Assembly (NCBI GenBank): GCA_934351925.1
Contig: CAKRJT010000007.1
Coordinates: forward strand, 57,114 to 121,113
DNA: 64,000 nt
DNA from: an uncultured Lachnospiraceae bacterium
Lineage (GTDB): Bacteria > Bacillota > Clostridia > Lachnospirales > Lachnospiraceae
Direction: 5' to 3'
In this document: piece after piece, positions 51,368-60,170 of the stretch
How the letters are laid out: each line of letters begins with the position of its first letter
Position numbering within the stretch: position 1 is the first letter of the stretch
Program-made: the position numbers and the translations under genes
The notes under the pieces: generated by a model
Database searches by the model: none
What the model was told of the DNA's origin: nothing
What the model saw: only the letters and a program-made list of their open reading frames with translations

Positions 51368-52411
51368 ATGGATATCAGAATTGAGAATCTTACTAAGGCT
51401 TATGGAGATTTCAAGGCAGTTGATAATATGAATCTTCATATATCAGACGGCGAGCTTGTTGGTCTTTTAGGTCCTTCAGGATGTGGAAAATCTACAACTC
51501 TTTTCATGCTTGCAGGTCTTTCAGATCCTACCTCCGGAAGCATCTACTTCGGAGATAAGAATGTAACTAAGGTAGCACCTGAGGACAGGGAAATTGGTCT
51601 TGTGTTCCAGAATTATGCGTTATATCCGCATATGACGGTGGAGGAGAACATCATGTTCCCCCTCATCAACCGCAAGGTAAAGAAGGCGGAGGCAAGAGAG
51701 CGCGCCAATGAGATGGCTAAGCTTGTTCAACTTGACGGGCTTATGAAGCGTAAGCCTAAGGCATTGTCAGGCGGTCAGCAGCAGCGAGTTGCCATCGCAA
51801 GAGCGCTGGTAAAGAAACCGGAGGTACTCCTTCTTGATGAGCCCCTTTCAAACCTTGATGCAAAGCTTCGTATCGAGACAAGAGAGGAAATAAGAAGAAT
51901 CCAGCAGGAAGTTAAGATTACAACCATCTTCGTAACACATGACCAGGAGGAGGCAATGAGCATCTCTGACCGTATCGCAGTGATGAAGAGCGGCATTGTA
52001 CAACAGTACGAGGTTCCTCAGACCATGTACCTTAACCCTGATAACCTCTTTGTGGCACAGTTCCTTGGAATGCCGCAGGTCAACACCTTCTCTGTCGAAG
52101 TGAAGAGTGGAAACATCTGCTGCAACGGAGCACTCCTTCGTTCAGGCTGTGAACTTAAGGACGGTACATATACGGCCGGTATACGTCCTGAGTCCTTTGA
52201 GATTGCACAGGACGGCATAACAGTCAAGGCTGCCCATGTAAGAATGACCGGTCGTGACCTGCTTATTCATTTCTCAATCGGCGATACTGAATTCCGAATT
52301 CTTGTTCATTCAGATCTTTCAATTAAAGAGGGTGATGAGTTCACTATCCGCGCCCGCAAAAATCAGATTATGATTTTTGACGCTGATGAGAAGAGCTTAG
52401 GCAAATTTTAA
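51368..52411 (+). CDS. Sugar ABC transporter ATP-binding protein (MsmK/UgpC-type)
   Basis: A 347-residue ABC ATPase: Walker A GPSGCGKST near residue 37, Q-loop VFQNYALYPHMT, signature LSGGQQQR near 133, Walker B LLLDEP and switch VTHDQEEAMS. The C-terminal TOBE domain (about 235-347) is typical of carbohydrate importers of the CUT1 type. It is the first gene of the importer unit, followed by two permeases and a binding protein. Confidence 0.93.
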   Translation: MDIRIENLTKAYGDFKAVDNMNLHISDGELVGLLGPSGCGKSTTLFMLAGLSDPTSGSIYFGDKNVTKVAPEDREIGLVFQNYALYPHMTVEENIMFPLINRKVKKAEARERANEMAKLVQLDGLMKRKPKALSGGQQQRVAIARALVKKPEVLLLDEPLSNLDAKLRIETREEIRRIQQEVKITTIFVTHDQEEAMSISDRIAVMKSGIVQQYEVPQTMYLNPDNLFVAQFLGMPQVNTFSVEVKSGNICCNGALLRSGCELKDGTYTAGIRPESFEIAQDGITVKAAHVRMTGRDLLIHFSIGDTEFRILVHSDLSIKEGDEFTIRARKNQIMIFDADEKSLGKF

Positions 52412-52427
52412 TTGAGGAGAGCTGACT

Positions 52428-53294
52428 ATGGAAAAAAAGAGCATGAAGGGCTATATTTATCTGATGCCCGCATTGATAGTTATTCTTTTATTTACTGCTT
52501 ATCCTCTTATAAGAGCTTTTCTTATGAGCTTTTACGAAGATTACAATATGATAAGCGGCGAATACAGCAGAATTGGTCTTGGCAACTACAAGGACTTATT
52601 CGGTGACAAGGATTTTACAAAGGCGCTCCGGAATACAAGCATCTACGTTGTATTTGTTGTACCTTGTTCAATAGCATTGTCACTTCTTATTGCGGTACTT
52701 TTAAACAGCAACATCAAGTGCCAGGGGTTATTCCAGACAATATTCTTCCTTCCATATGTAACGAGCGTTATCGCTATCGGTCTTGTATGGAGCTGGATTT
52801 TTAACAGCAACTATGGTTTATTGAACATTATCCTCAGTTGGTTCGGTATTGATAAGATACAATGGCTCAACAAACCGAAGTACGCACTGCCGTCACTCAT
52901 CATATTCAGTGTATGGAAGAGCATGGCATTCGATATTCTGATATTCCTTGCGGGGCTTCAGACAATCCCGAAGGATCTCTACAATGCAGCAAGAGTTGAC
53001 TCGACTCCGAGATGGAGAGTGTTCTGGAAGATTACCGTTCCCGGAATTGCTCCAATGATTTCCTATGCGTTCATCATGGGCTTCATCAGCGCATTCAAGG
53101 TATACAATGAGGTATTCTCTCTCTGGGGTGGCAAGGCAGGTCCTGCAAACAGTGCAATTACTGTTGTATACTACATTTATGATAAGTTCTATAACAGCCA
53201 TAACTACGGCCTTGCATCCGCAGCGGCAGTTATATTATTCCTTATCATTCTCGTTCTCACCATCGTACAGAGAATGATGGGAAGGAAGAAATAG
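52428..53294 (+). CDS. Sugar ABC transporter permease (MalF-type)
   Basis: A 288-residue permease with six hydrophobic segments. The cytoplasmic EAA-like coupling loop is LYNAARVDSTPRWRVFWKI near residue 187. CUT1 permeases of this size form a heterodimer with the next protein. GAGGAG ribosome site; 16 bases after the ATPase gene. Confidence 0.92.
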   Translation: MEKKSMKGYIYLMPALIVILLFTAYPLIRAFLMSFYEDYNMISGEYSRIGLGNYKDLFGDKDFTKALRNTSIYVVFVVPCSIALSLLIAVLLNSNIKCQGLFQTIFFLPYVTSVIAIGLVWSWIFNSNYGLLNIILSWFGIDKIQWLNKPKYALPSLIIFSVWKSMAFDILIFLAGLQTIPKDLYNAARVDSTPRWRVFWKITVPGIAPMISYAFIMGFISAFKVYNEVFSLWGGKAGPANSAITVVYYIYDKFYNSHNYGLASAAAVILFLIILVLTIVQRMMGRKK

Positions 53295-53303
53295 GAGGCA
53301 TAT

Positions 53304-54143
53304 ATGAGCAAAAAAAGAAAAATAATGAATATTATAGCTACGGTGTTAAAATATGCCATCCTTATATTAGGCGCACTGTTTACACTTATGCCTTTCCTGT
53401 GGATGATAATCTCATCACTCAAAACTCCTGCCGAGATTACCGCCATTCCACCTAAGTTACTTCCTTCAGTGCCACAGTGGTCCAACTATGCTGAGGCGTG
53501 GAAGGCAGCTCCTTTCCCAAGATATTTCTTAAACACCATCATTGTCACAATTTTCTCGACAATAGGTGTGCTTGCAACAGCTATTCTTTCTGCTTTTGCA
53601 TTCTCAAGACTTAATTTTCCGGGAAAAAAGCTTATATTTTCGCTTTTTCTTGCCACACTTATGATACCCGGAGAGATGTTGATTATAACCAACTTCATCA
53701 CAATCACCAAGTTAAAGTGGATTGACACATACCAGGCCATGATTGTTCCGTATATGTCAAACGTGTTTTACATCTACCTTTTGACACAGTTCTTCTCACA
53801 GGTGCCTGATTCACTGTATCTTGCAGCCAAGGTTGATAAATGCAGCGATTTCAAGTTCATGATGAAGATAATGGTTCCGATGAACAAGAGTGCCATCACC
53901 ACAATAGCCATACTTAACATTATCGGATGCTGGAACTCGTTCCTCTGGCCATTGCTTGTAACAAATGACAAGAATATGCGAGTAATCTCCAACGGACTTG
54001 TACGTTTCCAGACTGAGGCGGGTTCGGACTACCAGCTTATCATGGCAGCATCAACCATCATGGTTATGCCAATCATCATCGTATACTTATTTTTAAGAAA
54101 GTATATTATTGAAGGTGTAACGCAGAGTGGACTTAAGAGCTAA
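53304..54143 (+). CDS. Sugar ABC transporter permease (MalG-type)
   Basis: A 279-residue permease with about six hydrophobic segments and the EAA-like loop LYLAAKVDKCSDFKFMMKI near residue 170. The C-terminus (KYIIEGVTQSGLKS) matches MalG-type subunits that end in a short conserved Gly-x-Lys tail. Partner of the preceding MalF-type permease; AGGAGG ribosome site. Confidence 0.92.
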   Translation: MSKKRKIMNIIATVLKYAILILGALFTLMPFLWMIISSLKTPAEITAIPPKLLPSVPQWSNYAEAWKAAPFPRYFLNTIIVTIFSTIGVLATAILSAFAFSRLNFPGKKLIFSLFLATLMIPGEMLIITNFITITKLKWIDTYQAMIVPYMSNVFYIYLLTQFFSQVPDSLYLAAKVDKCSDFKFMMKIMVPMNKSAITTIAILNIIGCWNSFLWPLLVTNDKNMRVISNGLVRFQTEAGSDYQLIMAASTIMVMPIIIVYLFLRKYIIEGVTQSGLKS

Positions 54144-54145
54144 AG

Positions 54146-54182
54146 TACAGCTTATGAGCTAAACTACAGCTCAGGAGCTAAA
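54146..54182 (+). repeat. Imperfect 19-bp tandem repeat after the permease gene
   Basis: TACAGCTTATGAGCTAAAC is followed directly by TACAGCTCAGGAGCTAAAT, and the stop-codon region (GAGCTAAAG) forms a partial third copy; AGCT inverted pairs within each unit can form small stems. Confidence 0.55.
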
Positions 54183-54231
54183 TAATATTCCGGAGCAAAA
54201 AATATTTCTATTATTTGTAACTGTTTGGTAA

Positions 54232-54270
54232 AAAATCGAAATAAAAATCATTTTATTTCGATTTTTTATT
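54232..54270 (+). terminator. Attenuating terminator inside the importer cluster
   Basis: AAAAATCGAAATAAAA pairs with its complement TTTTATTTCGATTTTT, then TTATT. It probably ends the permease transcript and separates it from the binding-protein gene. Confidence 0.75.
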
Positions 54271-54337
54271 GACAAAGGATTGCCTAAGGTAGTACGATAA
54301 CTACCTGTGAAGCAATAGATGGACAGCATAGCTGTCC
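54269..54337 (+). promoter_or_regulatory. Promoter and operator candidate for the sugar-binding protein
   Basis: TTGACA (54269-54274), an 18-base spacer and TACGAT (54293-54298). The inverted repeat AGGTAGT-N6-ACTACCT (54287-54306) encloses the -10 box, a position suited to repression. A leader hairpin GGACAGC-ATA-GCTGTCC (54321-54337) follows. Confidence 0.6.
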
Positions 54338-54362
54338 GTACACAAAAAGGAGAGAAAAAGAA

Positions 54363-55700
54363 ATGAAACTCAAGAAAGGTCTTGCTGTAGCACTTACAGC
54401 AACAATGGCATTCGGTATACTTACAGGATGCAGCAACAATGGCAGTAATAACGAGACAACAACTAACGGCACAACATCGTCCGAGACAACCTCAGTAGCA
54501 GAGTCAACATCTGCAGCAGAGACAACGGGCAGCGCTGTAGTTACAGGCAACGGCATTGAGCCTTGTACAATCGAGTTCTGGCATGCAATGAGCAACAAGC
54601 AGGAGGAAGAGCTCACAGCTCTCACTAACAAGTTCAATGAGACAAATGAGTATGGTATCACAGTTAACCTTACAAATCAGGGTGCATATAAGGATTTAAG
54701 CTCCAAGCTCACAGCTAACGCTGCTGCTGACACACTTCCTGACCTTGCACAGGCATACAACAACTGGTTATCAGCTTACTCAGATAAGCTTGTTCACCTT
54801 GATGATTTCGTAGCTAATGATTTTGACGACTGGGATGATATCGTAGCCGGTTACAGAGATGAGAACAACCAGTTCGGATTTATCAGCGGTGTTCCATTCA
54901 ACAAGAGTACTTATGTTCTTTTCTATAACAAGACTATGTTCGATGAGCTTGACTTAACAGCTCCTCTTACCTGGAATGAGCTTCTTGAGCAGGCTAAGAT
55001 AATCAAGGATGAGAAGGGCATAGAGACTATCGGCTGGGATGACCTTGCCGGAATGTTCCAGGCTATGCTTGCCCAGAACGGATGCGGTTACATTGATGAG
55101 AACGGTGCCTTATTCGACAATGAGAAGGGTCTTGAGACTGTAGAGTTCATCATGAACCTTTACAACAACGGATATGCACGTCTTGTCGGTGAAGACAAGT
55201 ACTTCTCCAACGTAATCAGCAACCAGTTAATCGCTTCCTACGTTGGTTCATCAACAGGTGCCTCCTACATCACAGCCGATGGCTGGGAGCTTGGTGTTGC
55301 TCCACTTGTAAGCAACACAGAGATGGCAGCTAACGCAGCAGGTACTAACATTGTTATGTTCTCACAGGATGCCAACAAGCAGAAGGCAGCTTGGGAGTAC
55401 CTCAAGTTCTTAACAAGCGCTGAGTCAACAACAGAGTGGGCTATGACAACAGGTTACCTTCCTGTAAGAACATCTGCTTATGAGTCAGAGACATATCAGC
55501 AGTTCATGGCAACTGACCCTACATCAGTAGCAGCTTACTCACAGGCAGCTTACTTCATCAGCCAGCCTGCATTCGAGGGCAGCTATGATGTAATGACTGC
55601 TGTCAACAACACCTTGGAGGAACAGATTCTCAATGAGGCTGATGCTCAGACTACACTTGATGCTTTAGTAAAGGCAGTAAACGATATTCTTCAGAAGTAA
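54363..55700 (+). CDS. Extracellular sugar-binding lipoprotein
   Basis: A 445-residue solute-binding protein of ABC family 1. Residues 1-22 form a lipoprotein signal with the lipobox LTGC (Cys23 lipidated), followed by a Thr/Ser/Asn/Glu-rich spacer (about 24-60). The mature domain shows IEFWHAMSNKQEEEL and the C-terminal KAAWEYLKFLTSAE segment typical of CUT1 binding proteins. It should deliver an oligosaccharide or sugar to the permeases encoded just upstream. It has its own promoter, consistent with a higher expression need. Confidence 0.93.
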   Translation: MKLKKGLAVALTATMAFGILTGCSNNGSNNETTTNGTTSSETTSVAESTSAAETTGSAVVTGNGIEPCTIEFWHAMSNKQEEELTALTNKFNETNEYGITVNLTNQGAYKDLSSKLTANAAADTLPDLAQAYNNWLSAYSDKLVHLDDFVANDFDDWDDIVAGYRDENNQFGFISGVPFNKSTYVLFYNKTMFDELDLTAPLTWNELLEQAKIIKDEKGIETIGWDDLAGMFQAMLAQNGCGYIDENGALFDNEKGLETVEFIMNLYNNGYARLVGEDKYFSNVISNQLIASYVGSSTGASYITADGWELGVAPLVSNTEMAANAAGTNIVMFSQDANKQKAAWEYLKFLTSAESTTEWAMTTGYLPVRTSAYESETYQQFMATDPTSVAAYSQAAYFISQPAFEGSYDVMTAVNNTLEEQILNEADAQTTLDALVKAVNDILQK

Positions 55701-55724
55701 TAAATAAGATTATTCTGAAACCGG

Positions 55725-55760
55725 AAGGGGGTGTCCATATGGATGCCCTCTTATTTTTTT
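55725..55760 (+). terminator. Terminator after the binding-protein gene
   Basis: AAGGGGGTGTCC pairs (with G-U wobbles) with GGATGCCCTCTT around ATAT, followed by a TTATTTTTTT run. Confidence 0.8.
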
Positions 55761-55769
55761 AAATATGCA

Positions 55770-55798
55770 TTTACAAAATATGCTGTCTATGTTATAAT
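55770..55798 (+). promoter_or_regulatory. Promoter for the MBL hydrolase gene
   Basis: TTTACA (55770-55775), a 17-base spacer and a consensus TATAAT (55793-55798). Confidence 0.65.
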
Positions 55799-55836
55799 AA
55801 TCTACTATTTTAAAATTATCATGGAGGTTACGGAAA

Positions 55837-57219
55837 ATGACAAAAATATCATTTTTTAATGGTTTGAAAGAGATTGGCGGAACCTTTGTTGCCGTGGAAA
55901 CTGACAGCACGAAGTGCATGTTCGACTTCGGATTTGCAGTTGCAGGACGCATGGATGCAAAAATCCGCAAGAGAAAGGATGATTTTGCCGTAGACTACAT
56001 TCGTCTCGGGATGCTCACGCCTGCCGACGGAATTTATGACAAATATACTGCCGAAAAGACCGGGCTTGTGCCTTACGGCGAACTTGGCAAAGAATGTTTT
56101 TTTGTGATTTCCCACATGCACATTGACCACATGGGAGGTCTTGGATGCCTTCATCCTGACATTCCCGTATACATGAGCACTGATTCACTTAAGCTGTACC
56201 GTCAGCTCGCCAAGAACGGCGACGTGGAGCATAGAGAGCATCCTAACTGTATCGGAGTTGACTACGGTGCCGAGTTCACTGTCGGCGACATCAAGGTAAA
56301 GTGCGTTCCTGTCGACCATGATGTTGTGGGCGCATGCGGCTTCTTAATCACAACACCTGACGGAAATATATGCTACACGGGCGATTACCGTTTCCACGGC
56401 TTCCACCCGGCATATTCCGAGGAGTTCGGAAAAACCTGCCACGGAGCAGATGTGGTCATCACCGAAGGCGTCACGGCAAGCTTCGATGACATCGATATGC
56501 TCTCCCTTGAGAAGCCTGCCGAGCCTGACAGAACAGAGGAGGGCTTACAGGAAGAGCTTCACGCTGCATCCCAAGAGGATAATGGTCTTATAGTTGTAAA
56601 TCCGTACAACAGAAATGTTGAACGCGTACACCGTATGATTAAGACCTTTAAGAACAGCGGAAGAACTCTTGTCCTTGACCCGGTACAGGCTGACTATGTG
56701 GCTGCATTCTATCCTGAGGATGAGATTGCCGTATACGAGCAGACCTACAACGAGGCTTGCAGCGACAGCTCCGTTGTAACGGAGAACAAGCCTAGGATCT
56801 GCCGTGAGGGTATCCCTGCCGGCTGGAAAACAGTAAGCCGTGAGGAGCTTATAAAGAATCCTTCCAAGTATGCCCTCCAGCTTGACTATGCAGATATGTA
56901 TGAGCTGACCGACTTAAAGGATGTGGTATCAAGATACATTCACATGGACGGTGCCCCTCTCGGAGCTTACGATCCGTCATTTGCCAAAATGAAGGAATTC
57001 CTCGAGATGTGCGGCATAGCTTATGATTTCAAGGGACTTGGAGGACACGCTAAGCCATATTATTTAAGAACAATGCTCGACACGATAGAGCCTAAGACGC
57101 TCATACCTCTTCACAGCTTCCGCCCTGAGCAGGTCAATACCGCAAAGGCAGGAACGCGTATTCTTCCGGAGTACGGGGATGTATATGAGCTTAAGGACGG
57201 AGTGGTGGCGAAGCTATAA
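55837..57219 (+). CDS. MBL-fold metallo-hydrolase (RNase J-like)
   Basis: A 460-residue metallo-beta-lactamase-fold protein. The metal motif SHMHIDHMGG lies near residue 91, a further His in PVDHDVVG near 159, and the Asp of YTGDYRFHGFH near 185. C-terminal GLGGHA and PLHSFRPEQVN near residues 404 and 428 resemble the beta-CASP/RNase J closing motifs. An exonuclease or other hydrolase is plausible, but it is clearly shorter than RNase J (about 555). Monocistronic between its promoter and the hairpin at 57266. Confidence 0.78.
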   Translation: MTKISFFNGLKEIGGTFVAVETDSTKCMFDFGFAVAGRMDAKIRKRKDDFAVDYIRLGMLTPADGIYDKYTAEKTGLVPYGELGKECFFVISHMHIDHMGGLGCLHPDIPVYMSTDSLKLYRQLAKNGDVEHREHPNCIGVDYGAEFTVGDIKVKCVPVDHDVVGACGFLITTPDGNICYTGDYRFHGFHPAYSEEFGKTCHGADVVITEGVTASFDDIDMLSLEKPAEPDRTEEGLQEELHAASQEDNGLIVVNPYNRNVERVHRMIKTFKNSGRTLVLDPVQADYVAAFYPEDEIAVYEQTYNEACSDSSVVTENKPRICREGIPAGWKTVSREELIKNPSKYALQLDYADMYELTDLKDVVSRYIHMDGAPLGAYDPSFAKMKEFLEMCGIAYDFKGLGGHAKPYYLRTMLDTIEPKTLIPLHSFRPEQVNTAKAGTRILPEYGDVYELKDGVVAKL

Positions 57220-57265
57220 ATTGTGTGAGCATATGGTGCGGAACAATTCAATATAAGCTTTCAGA

Positions 57266-57308
57266 CAGGTCTGTGGATATCGCTATATTCACGGACTTGT
57301 TTTTTTGT
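57266..57308 (+). terminator. Terminator after the MBL hydrolase gene
   Basis: CAGGTCTGTGGATAT pairs with ATATTCACGGACTTG (several G-U pairs), with a CGCT loop and a run of eight T. Confidence 0.75.
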
Positions 57309-57445
57309 TAAACTCATAAACAAGCGGATATTATATTTGTATCGGATGGTAAAGTATGTTAATATGTTAATGAAAAATTTGAAAAATTGAAATTCGTAAT
57401 TAAATGTATTGTATAGAATAAGAAAGACATGAGGTTATTTCAGGT

Positions 57446-57952
57446 ATGTTGACAATTTATTTAGGCAAAGACTTTTTGTTTATGAATGGAAAAGTGAATA
57501 ATGTTTCTGCATATTTTGACGAAGTTTACGAACCTTCCTGGTTTACTTCAGAATTTTCAAAGAAGATTGTAAATCAAATAGATAATGTAACATATTTTGG
57601 AAGTGGTGATGTGTTTATTTCAGAAAAGTATGGTGCTATGTCAGCTACTGAACTTTCATCGGGGTCAAAAGCATTATTAATTTTGCTTAATGAAGACGAC
57701 ACATTAGTCAGTGGTGACAGAATGGGTGATAATTGTGTACCGTTCTTACTTGAATTAGCAAAAATGAAAGATATAAAAATAACATTATGTCATCTTATGG
57801 AATTTCCTGATGACTTTGAATTTTACTGTATTCCTTACAATAAAATTATAAATACCAAAGAAGATTACGTTAAAGCATGGTTGGAAGTTATGCCTCAAAT
57901 TGATGTTGGTGTTAAAAATATGACAGCAAATGGGTGGCAGCAGGGGGAATAG
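57446..57952 (+). CDS. DUF4869-like protein of unknown function
   Basis: A 168-residue protein beginning MLTIYLGKDFLF, with VSAYFDEVYEPSWF and a C-terminal YVKAWLEVMPQIDVG. The start resembles DUF4869 proteins; this family name is from memory and not checked. No membrane segment. The surrounding DNA becomes more AT-rich here than in the upstream genes. The next gene starts three bases after its stop, so the two are translationally linked. Confidence 0.6.
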   Translation: MLTIYLGKDFLFMNGKVNNVSAYFDEVYEPSWFTSEFSKKIVNQIDNVTYFGSGDVFISEKYGAMSATELSSGSKALLILLNEDDTLVSGDRMGDNCVPFLLELAKMKDIKITLCHLMEFPDDFEFYCIPYNKIINTKEDYVKAWLEVMPQIDVGVKNMTANGWQQGE

Positions 57953-57955
57953 CTT

Positions 57956-58981
57956 ATGTTGAGGATACAGATATACACACGAAAAGACATTTACGATTTA
58001 AAGCTATATTCAAAAGTAACTCTCATCGTTGGACTTAGTGGTGTCCAAAAGACACAGATGATTAAGCGGATTTTTGAAAATAACCCGGCAGTAAAAAAGG
58101 TAATATCCAATTTAGACTACACTCCGGTATTTTTAACAGAAAGTACCTGGCACAATGCAATGGAGTCTGTGGATAAAAAATGTGTTTATTTTGTAGATGA
58201 TGAAGATTTTATTTTGGAGCCGGAGTTTATTGAGCTATATAATAAAAATAAGACAAGCTATTTTGTGTATGTTAACAGAATAGGTGCTGGTGTATCGTAT
58301 GATATTCGAGATATTTATACTTTGAATAATGTCAATGGACATCACTCTTTGCAACAGAAATACACATTAGATACCAGGCTGAATATTAGATGTAAGACTT
58401 TTACTGAAGATGAAGGTTCAGGCTTAACGTGGTTTAAGCAGTTGATGCCTGACTGTAAGTCTATGCATGGAGTACCGAATGTGAGTAAATTTATTTTGGA
58501 TTTACCTATGGGGCTTGAAGTTAATATGGTGATAGATCTTTTTGGTATGGGTTACTATGCTTCAAGTATATTTGAATGTATAGCATTAAGAAACATAAAC
58601 GTACATTTTGCTGAGCAATATGGTTCATTTGAGTATCTATTATTAAGAACTAATCTATTCAGATATGTTTTAAGTGAAGATGATATTCTTAGCAGTGCTT
58701 CTAAAGAAATAGCTTGTGAAAAGATACTTGATAGACTTACAAAAGGTAAATATTATAAGTATGATAAAACATCAAATTTAAATTTTTGTTACTATAAAGA
58801 TTGCTGTGCCAAAAGCAGGAAAGATAAATGCGACAGAGGGCTTTCCGGGGATAAAATAAAAGCTATGCTGGTTAATACTGAATTTGAATATCTTTTAAAC
58901 CTTAGGTTGGAACATGATAATGAGCCACAGACAGCAGGCGAGACCAAAGAGGAACACATTGCTAAGTGTCAGGATAATTAA
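57956..58981 (+). CDS. ATPase-like protein with degenerate P-loop
   Basis: A 341-residue protein. Near residue 25, VGLSGVQKTQMI looks like a Walker A loop (GxxGxGKT) in which the last glycine is replaced by Gln; CVYFVDDEDFI near 75 could be a Walker B strand with acidic residues. The C-terminal third carries four cysteines (CYYKDCCAKSRKDKC, near 282). It is paired with the DUF4869-like gene. Function unknown; a two-gene effector or defence-type module is one possibility. Confidence 0.55.
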   Translation: MLRIQIYTRKDIYDLKLYSKVTLIVGLSGVQKTQMIKRIFENNPAVKKVISNLDYTPVFLTESTWHNAMESVDKKCVYFVDDEDFILEPEFIELYNKNKTSYFVYVNRIGAGVSYDIRDIYTLNNVNGHHSLQQKYTLDTRLNIRCKTFTEDEGSGLTWFKQLMPDCKSMHGVPNVSKFILDLPMGLEVNMVIDLFGMGYYASSIFECIALRNINVHFAEQYGSFEYLLLRTNLFRYVLSEDDILSSASKEIACEKILDRLTKGKYYKYDKTSNLNFCYYKDCCAKSRKDKCDRGLSGDKIKAMLVNTEFEYLLNLRLEHDNEPQTAGETKEEHIAKCQDN

Positions 58982-59064
58982 ATAATCGAAGGGTAATTGT
59001 ATGAGTTTAATTCTTTATTTACATGAAAAAGATAAATCGAAGTTTAGTGGAGAAATACAAAAAA

Positions 59065-59532
59065 ATGAAAAAAAGTGAAATTATTAAAAAGGTTGCACCA
59101 TGTTCTTTAATGTGCCACACTTGTTCGGCATATAATGATGGTACAATTTGTGTGTCGTCTAAAACATTATTAAAATATTTAGAGGGCATAAAAGAATTTT
59201 ATGAGGTACATATGCCCGATGCCGTAGAAAGCTATAACAACTTTGAGGGAGTACTTAGCATATATGCGGGTGCTTCTTGTTCAGGTTGCCGCAGCACAGA
59301 ACATAATGGCTGCAGCATTGAAGGGTGTTTTTTGCTTGAGTGTACAAAGAACCATGGCGTTGATTTTTGTGGAGAGTGCAATGAGTTTCCATGTAAAAAA
59401 ACGCAGGGATTGTTTGAAGAAATAGTATATCGGCAGTGGCTGGAAGGAAATCAACAAATTAGAGAATACGGTATAGAAGCATTTTGGAAAAATAATTCCG
59501 AAAATCCGCATTATAAACCGTATAAAAAGTAA
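59065..59532 (+). CDS. DUF3795 cysteine-rich protein
   Basis: A 155-residue protein (169 if started at the ATG at 59023, which has no ribosome site) with three Cys clusters: CSLMCHTC at residues 13-20, CSGCRSTEHNGCSIEGC near 72-88, and CGECNEFPC near 103. The pattern fits DUF3795, proposed to bind metal or an Fe-S cluster. The GGAG at 59049 favours the ATG at 59065, although spacing is long. An overlapping 25-codon frame from 59000 also has a weak ribosome site. Confidence 0.65.
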   Translation: MKKSEIIKKVAPCSLMCHTCSAYNDGTICVSSKTLLKYLEGIKEFYEVHMPDAVESYNNFEGVLSIYAGASCSGCRSTEHNGCSIEGCFLLECTKNHGVDFCGECNEFPCKKTQGLFEEIVYRQWLEGNQQIREYGIEAFWKNNSENPHYKPYKK

Positions 59533-59594
59533 TTAAAATTCAAGTAATTTTATTGAAAATAATATTTTATTTAAAACGGTTTTAAGATTAGAAT

Positions 59595-59894
59595 ATGAAA
59601 AAGAAATTAATTTTGGCAATGCCTTTATTATTAGGGCTGCTATCCGTCATATCGTTTATTATCTATATGTACAGTGCCAACCACGCACCATACAGCTATA
59701 CCGATATAATAATCATCGGACCGATTTGCTCACTTGCGGGGATGATACTTTCAATCACAAACCGAAAGAGCAGAATAACAAATGAGACATTGTGGGTAAG
59801 CGGAATTATAGCCTGTTCACTTGGGTTAATTTTATGTCTGTTCATCCTGATAGTCCTTGTGGCAATAGGAATTGCCATGATGAAAGGGGAATAG
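59595..59894 (+). CDS. Small membrane protein
   Basis: A 99-residue protein with three hydrophobic segments (about 5-27, 37-53 and 67-95) and basic turns (TNRKSR). No recognised family. The AGAT upstream is a weak ribosome site. AT-rich surroundings and adjacency to the toxin locus suggest accessory DNA. Confidence 0.5.
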   Translation: MKKKLILAMPLLLGLLSVISFIIYMYSANHAPYSYTDIIIIGPICSLAGMILSITNRKSRITNETLWVSGIIACSLGLILCLFILIVLVAIGIAMMKGE

Positions 59895-59952
59895 ATTTAA
59901 GGAAAATTGTAAATTGCAAGGAATGACGGTCTGATAATGATTAAAGATATGT

Positions 59953-59981
59953 TTGACACAACAGCGGTTACATGATATTAT
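59953..59981 (+). promoter_or_regulatory. Promoter for the antisense RNA
   Basis: TTGACA (59953-59958), exactly 17 bases, TATTAT (59976-59981). No coding frame follows it. Confidence 0.7.
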
Positions 59982-59987
59982 TATTTA

Positions 59988-60073
59988 AAAGGAGTGCTAC
60001 CGATAGAAGGTTAGCCTGATATTTTGTGTAGTCAAAAAGACCGCCGCGTTTACCAGACTGGGGCGGTCTTTTT
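59988..60073 (+). ncRNA. Candidate antitoxin RNA (type I toxin-antitoxin)
   Basis: A transcript of about 85 bases is predicted from the promoter at 59953 to the bidirectional terminator at 60034-60073, convergent with the small toxin gene. It begins GGAGTGCTACC and contains AGGTTAGCCT, similar in sequence to the 5' leader of the toxin mRNA; the two can also pair (for example CTACCG with CGGTAG). It overlaps the toxin mRNA 3' end, so it would be antisense there. The start site is inferred from the promoter position. Confidence 0.6.
60034..60073. terminator. Bidirectional terminator of the toxin/antitoxin pair
   Basis: AAAAAGACCGCC (60034-60045) and GGCGGTCTTTTT (60062-60073) form a 12-bp stem with A- and T-runs on both sides; it can stop both convergent transcripts. 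Confidence 0.88.
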
Positions 60074-60077
60074 GTAC

Positions 60078-60170
60078 TTATTTTCTGCTCTTAGAACCGA
60101 TGGAATAACCAAGAGCAAAGCAGGTAATACATAAGCTGATAATGGCTATAAACAGTTCTGTTGTAAGCAT
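60078..60170 (-). CDS. Candidate type I toxin, 30-residue hydrophobic peptide
   Basis: A 30-residue minus-strand frame with a strong ribosome site (AAGGAGG, 60186-60180) nine bases before the ATG. The peptide starts MLTTELF, has one hydrophobic helix (FIAIISLCITCFALGY) and ends in a basic tail (GSKSRK), the layout of membrane-acting type I toxins such as the 'putative holin-like toxin', TxpA and Fst groups. The mRNA leader contains CCTCC (opposite 60238-60242) able to pair with the ribosome site, as seen in toxins whose translation is delayed. It is too short for most gene finders. Confidence 0.65.
   Translation of the reverse strand: MLTTELFIAIISLCITCFALGYSIGSKSRK

Noticed and set aside
59000..59077. 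25-codon frame (MSLILYLHEKDKSK...) before the DUF3795 gene
   Set aside because: Only a weak AAGGG ribosome site and overlap with the better supported gene; could be a leader or relic but is not supported enough.
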